Shown here: piece by piece, positions 4,772 to 9,955 of the stretch
How the letters are laid out: the number at the start of each line of letters is the position of its first letter
Position numbering within the stretch: position 1 is the first letter of the stretch
Made by a program: the position numbers and the translations under genes
Notes under the pieces: generated by a model
The model's input: the letters and a program-made list of their open reading frames with translations, nothing else
The model's database searches: none
Told to the model about the DNA's origin: nothing
DNA from: an uncultured Eubacterium sp.
GTDB lineage: Bacteria > Bacillota > Clostridia > Lachnospirales > Lachnospiraceae
Length of the DNA stretch: 9,955 bases
Reading direction: 5' to 3'
Assembly (NCBI GenBank): GCA_910584595.1
Contig: CAJUBQ010000080.1
Span: 1-9,955 of the forward strand

Positions 4772-6748
4772 TTATGCTTCTAAACCATACCACAAAATCT
4801 TCCATCCGTCTTTTTGTTTAGCAAATTCAAACGTTAAATACCACAATGTATCCGCATTCATACTGTCTCTAAATTCTAAAGATACGATATAATTACCTCC
4901 GGCTAAACGATTCTCATCCATCGCATACAATCCTTTGATCGTAAAATCGCTGACGGTTCCATCACTTTGGTAAGCCGTAACATCTTCACGGAAGGAATCT
5001 GCCAGATAATTTTTAAGTCCCTCTGTTTCTCCGCAAAAATAAAGGGAAGAAAACTCTGTAATAATCGTCTGAATCTCTATCCGGTCTTTTGTGCTAAGCG
5101 CTGTGCCGGAGGGTCTGTCGCTTTGACCTGCTGTCTGTCTGCCAGAGAAAGATTTTGAAACCGCAAATGTATCCGCTATGACATGCAGAGTCCTGCCCCA
5201 TCCTTCTTCCGCTTCCAAAGGATAACAATAGAAAATACACCATAAATCCTCTCCATCATCTTTCAGTTCCACCTGGTTGATAATGTCGCCCATCCGCTTT
5301 TCCAAACGATCTTCCTTCGTCACATATCCCTCATATGCTAACTGCTGCACGAGTGTATCAGCTGATTGATCTTTAAAAAGTGAAAACCAGATATGGACTT
5401 TGGAGTTGTTCACTGCCCTCCACTCTTGTTCGCCTGCCTGCTGCCATTCATCATCCGTCAGGTAAAAAGAAAATCCGTCTCCTACAATCAGAGATGCTTC
5501 TTTTTGTTCGGTCAGCCCTTCTTTTGTAACATTAAGCATTTTTTTAGGTTCTGCGGATATTTCCATTTCGTTTCCGTTTGAAATCCCTGTTTCCAACAAA
5601 GCCGGATCTGTCTTATGAACATCACTCTGCAATTTGCCTGTCGTCTGTTCTGGCAGTTTTTCTTTTCTTTGCTTGTTTGGCAAAGTATCCTGTGATGATT
5701 GAGAAGAAATCGTACAGCCTGCGATTGTGCCAGGCGCCACTGCTGCCAGTAAACATACCACAAATACGATCCTGCCATTTTTCTTTTTCACTTTGCTTAA
5801 AATGCTTTGGAACCGCTTCTTCATAACCTGCTTTCCTCCATAAAACTGTGTAGACAAAACCGTTTTCTTTTTGCATTGTCTGTGCATCGTATTTAAAAGC
5901 GTTTCCGTGTATGCGCTGCGCATACAATCATCTGCTCCCTGCATTACAAGCTCATCGCAGGAAATCTCCATATCAACAGACGCTTCTTTGACCATCAGCC
6001 AGATCAACGGCTGAAACCAGCAGACAGCATTTGCTGCTGTAAACAAGAGTTTTATAAATACGTCCCGGCGTTTGAAATGTACAAGTTCATGTTTTAAAAT
6101 AAAATACATCTCCTGTGCCGGATGCTGCAGATCCGGCAGTACAAGCGCCGGATGAAAAAAACCGATCATCATAGGACTAAAAGCCTTTTTCGAATTTACA
6201 GCGGACGGCAGTCTCTTAATATGCAATTCTTCTTTTAACTTCAGAAAAATATCCTGAATCTGTTTGTCTTCTACTGAAATTCCATGCTGCATGATAAGAC
6301 GTTTCCCATGCAGGTATCCTAATAAATGTATGGTCATAAAACTAATACTGCCTGCCAGCCAAACCAAAGCCAGAATATCAAGAACGGACATCTGCATACC
6401 GTCTTCTTCCGACCGTACTGCAACCGGAATCGTCATTTGTTTCGGAACCTCGACGGAAATGTATCGGTAAGGAGCTTTTTCAATAGCTGCAGTCTGTATC
6501 TGCCCGGATTCATGTTTTGCAAAATATTGCGTAAAAATCTGCAGCAATGTATCTGTGCCAGCCGCAAGTTTAACAAATGGAAACAGCAACCATAATGCCA
6601 GAAAGATCCAAATACGATATTTCCATTTTGCGGCATAACGCTTGTTAAAAAATGAGCCAAACAAAAGCAGTACAGCAACAATGATACTGACCGGCACAGA
6701 AACTTCGAACACGTCTAAAAAAATATTTGAAACAAAAGAATCTGTCAT
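4772..6748 (-). CDS. BlaR1/MecR1-like M56 membrane metalloprotease with unusual outer region
   Basis: A 658-residue membrane sensor protease. Hydrophobic segments lie at about 15-31, 45-60, 122-141, 232-250 and 327-344. The cytosolic zinc site is HELVH (220-224), followed by KRRD and by EISCDELVM (261-269), whose Glu261 probably completes the metal site, as in peptidase family M56. In BlaR1 this domain is activated by outside signals and leads to cleavage of the partner repressor. After the last helix there is an AGC motif (343-345), a polar linker, then two domains (about 418-530 and 553-658), the last NTF2-like. I see no penicillin-binding SxxK-type sensor, so it may not detect beta-lactams. 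AGGAGG precedes the ATG, which overlaps the repressor stop by ATGA. Confidence 0.9.
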   Translation of the reverse strand: MTDSFVSNIFLDVFEVSVPVSIIVAVLLLFGSFFNKRYAAKWKYRIWIFLALWLLFPFVKLAAGTDTLLQIFTQYFAKHESGQIQTAAIEKAPYRYISVEVPKQMTIPVAVRSEEDGMQMSVLDILALVWLAGSISFMTIHLLGYLHGKRLIMQHGISVEDKQIQDIFLKLKEELHIKRLPSAVNSKKAFSPMMIGFFHPALVLPDLQHPAQEMYFILKHELVHFKRRDVFIKLLFTAANAVCWFQPLIWLMVKEASVDMEISCDELVMQGADDCMRSAYTETLLNTMHRQCKKKTVLSTQFYGGKQVMKKRFQSILSKVKKKNGRIVFVVCLLAAVAPGTIAGCTISSQSSQDTLPNKQRKEKLPEQTTGKLQSDVHKTDPALLETGISNGNEMEISAEPKKMLNVTKEGLTEQKEASLIVGDGFSFYLTDDEWQQAGEQEWRAVNNSKVHIWFSLFKDQSADTLVQQLAYEGYVTKEDRLEKRMGDIINQVELKDDGEDLWCIFYCYPLEAEEGWGRTLHVIADTFAVSKSFSGRQTAGQSDRPSGTALSTKDRIEIQTIITEFSSLYFCGETEGLKNYLADSFREDVTAYQSDGTVSDFTIKGLYAMDENRLAGGNYIVSLEFRDSMNADTLWYLTFEFAKQKDGWKILWYGLEA

Positions 6749-7134
6749 TGCTCCGCCTCCTTTAGTTCATCCAGAAAATCTCTGAGTTCTTTGATATCAT
6801 CTGTATCCAATTCCTGATTGTGATATAGCGTTGCGACCATATTTTGTATCGAATTGTTATACAGCTTTTCCAGAAAGTGTCTGCTTTCTTTTGTTCGGTA
6901 CTCATTTTCTGATATCATAAACGTGTACAGGTTGCTTCCGGTAGAACGGTCGCAGCTTAAATACCCCTTGTCTGACAGGCGTGATAAAGAAGTCATCAGT
7001 GTAGAAAGCTTCCATTTTCTGCGTCCCTGTAACTGCTTTAAAATATAGTTGGAAGTGAGCGGATGATTTTCATTCCAAACTACCTGCATGATTTCCAGTT
7101 CCGCTTCCCCAAGTTTTTTCATGATACGGCACAT
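6745..7134 (-). CDS. BlaI/MecI/CopY-type winged-helix repressor
   Basis: A 129-residue cytosolic dimeric repressor. Residues 6-75 form the winged helix, with LGEAELEIMQVVW at the start and recognition helix WKLSTLMTSLSRLSDKGYLS (41-60). The C-terminal part (about 80-128) is the helical dimerisation domain. IQNMVATLY (96-104) lines up with the region where staphylococcal BlaI/MecI are cut by the sensor protease, suggesting Asn98-Met99 as a cleavage bond (by analogy). AGGAGG lies 8 bases before the ATG at 7134; an in-frame ATG at 7122 lacks such support. The stop overlaps the protease start by four bases, the standard blaI-blaR1 coupling. Half-sites in its own promoter indicate autorepression. 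Confidence 0.93.
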   Translation of the reverse strand: MCRIMKKLGEAELEIMQVVWNENHPLTSNYILKQLQGRRKWKLSTLMTSLSRLSDKGYLSCDRSTGSNLYTFMISENEYRTKESRHFLEKLYNNSIQNMVATLYHNQELDTDDIKELRDFLDELKEAEQ

Positions 7135-7151
7135 AAAATAATCCTCCTCTT

Positions 7152-7201
7152 GATTATACTGTTGTATAATCTATTATGCGCCTGTATAATTGATTTGTAA
7201 A
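7152..7201 (-). promoter_or_regulatory. Promoter and operator of the blaI-blaR1-like operon
   Basis: On the minus strand TTTACA (+ strand 7196-7201) and CATAAT (7173-7178) are 17 bp apart. GATTATACTGTTGTATAATC (7152-7171) is a perfect inverted repeat with a 4-base centre lying over the transcript start. A further copy of its TGTATAAT half lies in the spacer (7183-7190), exactly 20 bp from the one at 7163-7170. TGTA/TACA-rich dyads are the known kind of site for BlaI/MecI proteins, so autorepression is likely. Confidence 0.75.
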
Positions 7202-7213
7202 CCATTTTTATCA

Positions 7214-8545
7214 TTAATACCGATATCTTTTCCTGTATTTCAAAAACATAAAAGCGGATAATGCAAGCGCCATAAGCTCTGCTGCCGGTGTCGCCAGCCA
7301 GATGCCGGTTACACCGATGATAACAGGAAGTACGATCATCGTAATCAGCATAAATACAAAGGATCTGGAAAAGGCCAAAACAGCCGAAACTATTCCGTTG
7401 GATAACGCAGTAAACATACCGCTGGCAAAAATATTAAATCCAATAAAAAGAAGCGCTGCCGAACAAATCCGGTTTCCTGTTACGGCCAGATCATATACAG
7501 GGTTATCCGGCCGGGCAAAGACAGATACTAATGGTTTTGTCAACAATAACGAAGCTGCAATTGTCGCCACAGAAATGACGGCAATCACTTTTAAGCTAAG
7601 CGTAACAAGTTTTTTCAGCTTCGCATCGTTTTGTTCCCCATAATAATAACTCAGCATTGGCGCAACTCCATATGAATATCCTGTATACAAGGAGCTTGCA
7701 AACATTAACACATACATAATAATGGTAACAGCCGCAACTCCGTCTTCTCCAACATAATGAAGCATCGTCCAGTTAAACATCATCGTAATAATTCCTGTAA
7801 CAAGCGCTGTCGCCATTTCAGAACATCCGTTTGTGGACGCATGAAGCAGAACTTTGAACCGAAATACAGGTTTTTTAAAATGCAGCAGATTCTTTTTCCG
7901 GCTGAAAACAAATAATCCTACAACCGCAGTAACAGAATATCCAAGTCCTGTTGCAATTGCCGCTCCGCTGATTCCCATATGGAATACGGCAATAAATACG
8001 TAGTCAAGCGCCATGTTCAACACGCCGCCCGTTACGGAGCATATCAAAGAAAGCGTCGCTTTTTCACTGGCAATCATATAAAGCGTAAAATTGTTCATCA
8101 AAAGAATCGGTACGGTAAATATAAGATAACGGCTTAAATACTCTACACAGTATCCTTCCACATCAGCAGACAGATTCATTCCTGTAAAAATATGGTCCAT
8201 GACGAGGTATCCGATCGTACACATAAAAAAGCCTACGATAACATTTACTATAATCAAAAAGGTAAAGTCTTCTTTTGCTTCCTCACTTTTGTGTTCTCCC
8301 ATCTTTTTCATAATCACCGCGCTGCCTCCGGTAGCAAGCATGGTAGAGATCGCAGTGACCAGCTGAATGATCGGCGCCGTCAGGTTAATCGCTGAAAGTG
8401 CATTTGTACTGATTAAATTTGACACAAACAAACCGTCCACCATTGTATAAAAAGACATAAATACAGTCATCGCGATTGTTGGAACTGCAAATTTCAAAAT
8501 ATTTTTCAGCGTTACCGGTTTTAAATATACATTTTCGTTTTCCAT
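7214..8545 (-). CDS. MATE family efflux transporter (second copy)
   Basis: A 443-residue 12-helix exporter of the MATE family. Landmarks are FAVPTIAMTVFMSFYTMVDG in the first helix, TGGSAVIMKKMGE, the mid-protein VTGGVLNMALDYVFIAVFHM and GISGAAIATGLG, and GVAPMLSYYYGEQN in the second half, equivalent to the GYNYG motif of the first copy. The two copies differ strongly, so they are not a recent duplication. AAGGA lies about 9 bases before the ATG. It begins 45 bp after the serine hydrolase stop with no terminator or convincing promoter between, so both genes probably share the MerR-type promoter at 9806-9836. No terminator is seen before the downstream repressor gene, so some read-through is possible. 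Substrate unknown. Confidence 0.93.
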   Translation of the reverse strand: MENENVYLKPVTLKNILKFAVPTIAMTVFMSFYTMVDGLFVSNLISTNALSAINLTAPIIQLVTAISTMLATGGSAVIMKKMGEHKSEEAKEDFTFLIIVNVIVGFFMCTIGYLVMDHIFTGMNLSADVEGYCVEYLSRYLIFTVPILLMNNFTLYMIASEKATLSLICSVTGGVLNMALDYVFIAVFHMGISGAAIATGLGYSVTAVVGLFVFSRKKNLLHFKKPVFRFKVLLHASTNGCSEMATALVTGIITMMFNWTMLHYVGEDGVAAVTIIMYVLMFASSLYTGYSYGVAPMLSYYYGEQNDAKLKKLVTLSLKVIAVISVATIAASLLLTKPLVSVFARPDNPVYDLAVTGNRICSAALLFIGFNIFASGMFTALSNGIVSAVLAFSRSFVFMLITMIVLPVIIGVTGIWLATPAAELMALALSAFMFLKYRKRYRY

Positions 8546-8590
8546 TAATCTTTTCCTTTCCTCTGAGTCTTATGTGAATATATCTGTATA

Positions 8591-9778
8591 TCAGGATAAG
8601 CTGTCTGCAATTGCCCGGAAAAATTCCACATGCTTTAACTCGTATCCTTTTTCCATAAAATCCGGATCCGCACTCGTTTTTACAATGATGACATTATGCG
8701 CCGGATTGACATAAATCCATTGTCCATAGACGCCTATCGCCATAAACTCTCCTTGATTTCCTTCCGGTATCCACCACTGATATCCATACCCGATCGCATT
8801 ATAAGCATCAAAATTTGATCCTGGCTTCGAATAGGCTTCATGAACATCCATACTGTCCCGTATCCATTCCTTTGGTAAAATCTGCTCTCCGTTATAAACT
8901 CCATTCATAAGATACAGCCTTGCAAAACGTGCATAGTCTCTGAGTGTAATGCTTAATCCCCCCATTGCCAGCTCCTTGCCATTGCTCAACGTCCAGTATG
9001 CGTCATGGGCTGCGCCAATCCGTCTCCACAATGTATGTTCCATATATTCTGCAAGGCTGCAGCCGGTAGCATTTGTAATGATCTGCCCTAAGATTTCGGT
9101 ATTGATACTTAGATATCTGCGGTATGTATAAGGAGGTTCTTGTATCCCGTACTTTGCAATTATTTTTATCGCAGGAAATCCTAATAATGTGCGCATCGAA
9201 AATCCGCTCATATCCTTTTCCTCATCAAAATCTATTCCTGATGCCATCTGAAGGCATGCTCGAACAGGGATATTTTCCAGCTCGGTTCCAACAAACTCCG
9301 GAATATATTTTCCAATCGGATCTGATATATGGTCTACATACCCTTGCGCTACTGCAATTCCCATTAGAGCAGATACAAAAGATTTCCCCATAGAATTGGA
9401 AGAAAACAAGGTGCTTTCATCTCCTCCTGAAAAATATTTTTCATACTTTATAACATCATCCTTTATTGCCAGTATGGCAGTCGTCTTTGTATCTTTGAGA
9501 AAGCTTTCCGAAGAATAACTATGCTCTTGAAAGAGAAAATCTTGCGGTAACGTACAGTTTTCTTCCTTCAAAAACTGAAATACGCATTCGCCTTTGTTAA
9601 TTTTTTTCGTAGGCTGTATTTCAGGGGTATGCTGAAATGTATGTGCTAAATTCTCATCCTTAAAACTATTTAAGGATGTATACAGCATTTTTATTTTCTT
9701 CCCCAGGAAAAACCATAACGTTCCTGCCGTAGCTGCGGCGCTGGCAGCGATCATACATGTCTGTTTGAAATGTTTCAT
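8591..9778 (-). CDS. Membrane-anchored serine hydrolase, beta-lactamase/NylB fold
   Basis: A 395-residue hydrolase of the class C beta-lactamase-related family (PF00144 type), which includes esterases, amidases and 6-aminohexanoate-dimer hydrolases. A basic start and hydrophobic helix (about 8-25) followed by KKIK predict an anchored protein with the catalytic domain outside. The nucleophile is Ser129 in SMGK with Lys132; the second motif is Tyr222 in YLSINTEILG, the family's Y-x-S-x-N-T pattern; GVYGQWIYVNP (349-359) gives the third active-site strand. Length is normal. GGAG lies 8 bases before the ATG. It probably leads an operon with the MATE gene 45 bp downstream. Beta-lactamase activity is possible but cannot be assumed; a peptidase or esterase role is equally likely. 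Confidence 0.92.
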   Translation of the reverse strand: MKHFKQTCMIAASAAATAGTLWFFLGKKIKMLYTSLNSFKDENLAHTFQHTPEIQPTKKINKGECVFQFLKEENCTLPQDFLFQEHSYSSESFLKDTKTTAILAIKDDVIKYEKYFSGGDESTLFSSNSMGKSFVSALMGIAVAQGYVDHISDPIGKYIPEFVGTELENIPVRACLQMASGIDFDEEKDMSGFSMRTLLGFPAIKIIAKYGIQEPPYTYRRYLSINTEILGQIITNATGCSLAEYMEHTLWRRIGAAHDAYWTLSNGKELAMGGLSITLRDYARFARLYLMNGVYNGEQILPKEWIRDSMDVHEAYSKPGSNFDAYNAIGYGYQWWIPEGNQGEFMAIGVYGQWIYVNPAHNVIIVKTSADPDFMEKGYELKHVEFFRAIADSLS

Positions 9779-9805
9779 ATTTGGACTCCTTTTTTATTTT
9801 TTATT

Positions 9806-9836
9806 ATCATAAACCTTACAGTAACTGTACAGTCAA
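9806..9836 (-). promoter_or_regulatory. MerR-type promoter of the hydrolase-MATE operon
   Basis: On the minus strand TTGACT (+ strand 9831-9836) and TATGAT (9806-9811) are separated by 19 bp, too long for ordinary sigma-A use but standard for promoters untwisted by MerR-family activators. The spacer is filled by an imperfect inverted repeat: ACCTTACAGT (9813-9822), a central A, and ACTGTACAGT (9824-9833), 8 of 10 positions symmetric. MerR proteins such as BmrR and Mta control drug exporters, which fits the MATE gene below. No MerR gene lies in this window. Confidence 0.7.
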
Positions 9837-9860
9837 TAGCTAACTTTAAATTCTTTTTGT

Positions 9861-9955
9861 TCAGCCCAATGAAAAAAACTTCTTGCTCAGCCCAATGAAA
9901 AAAAACTTCTTGCTCAGCCCAATGAAAAAAAACTTCTTGCTCAGCCCAATGAAAA
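9861..9955. repeat. 27-bp tandem repeat, about 3.5 copies, running off the right edge
   Basis: TCAGCCCAATG recurs at 9861, 9887, 9914 and 9941. Each unit continues with an A-run and CTTCTTGC. Full units are 27 bp with eight A's; the one nearest the hydrolase has seven A's and is 26 bp. The copies are otherwise nearly identical (the first is preceded by GTT rather than GCT). It lies about 25 bp upstream of the MerR-type -35. Being a multiple of three, it leaves two minus-strand frames and one plus-strand frame open, so it could also be part of a gene beyond the edge. Confidence 0.9.

Noticed and set aside
9751..9885. Minus-strand frame reading from the repeat array through the promoter into the hydrolase start with ATGA overlap
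   Set aside because: It crosses a well-formed promoter and the hydrolase ribosome binding site, and its middle section looks non-coding; kept only as a remark on the repeat.
9861..9955. CRISPR array
   Set aside because: Units are directly adjacent with no spacers; it is a simple tandem repeat.

Overview
The window looks like chromosomal DNA of a low-to-mid GC Gram-positive anaerobe, most likely a Clostridia/Lachnospiraceae-type Bacillota. The reasons are strong AGGAGG-type ribosome binding sites, AT-rich intergenic DNA with near-consensus sigma-A promoters, an ilvN-ilvC pair without ilvB, a BlaI/BlaR1-type pair, and two MATE exporters. The genus is inferred from style and protein flavour; no search was run.

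Layout from left to right. 1-310: mostly non-coding, with an unrecognised minus-strand open frame running off the left edge and a short dyad at the end of the first MATE gene. 311-1660 (minus): a MATE exporter with its own promoter. 1749-1785: terminator of the next operon. 1849-3388 (minus): ilvN then ilvC, the acetolactate synthase regulatory subunit and ketol-acid reductoisomerase of valine/isoleucine synthesis, behind a TTGACA/TAGAAT extended -10 promoter. 3440-3693: a plus-strand terminator-like hairpin of unclear ownership with a tiny ORF. 3694-4186: a small divergent regulatory pair, an XRE-type HTH protein (minus) and a 53-residue protein (plus), separated by a palindromic operator overlapping a consensus promoter. 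4187-4740: gene debris, including a decayed PIN-domain toxin and a frameshifted small partner that still share an ATGA overlap, closed by an 11-bp inverted repeat.

4772-7134 (minus): blaI-like repressor and blaR1-like M56 membrane metalloprotease, translationally coupled by ATGA, with BlaI-like half-sites in the promoter. The outer part of the protease has no recognisable penicillin-binding sensor, so the inducing signal is unknown. 7214-9778 (minus): a membrane-anchored serine hydrolase of the beta-lactamase/NylB fold followed 45 bp later by a second MATE exporter, probably one operon. Its promoter has the 19-bp spacer and central dyad typical of MerR-family control. 9861-9955: a 27-bp tandem repeat running off the right edge.

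Functionally, the window joins a housekeeping branched-chain amino acid operon to an accessory block of stress or drug-response genes. From 4772 to 9778 every gene is on the minus strand and could form a two-promoter sensing/export cluster: MerR-type promoter to hydrolase to MATE, then a BlaI-type promoter to blaI to blaR1. I found no wholly new system. The best leads are the MerR-type promoter next to the tandem repeat, the small divergent XRE module, and the toxin-antitoxin remains beside it.
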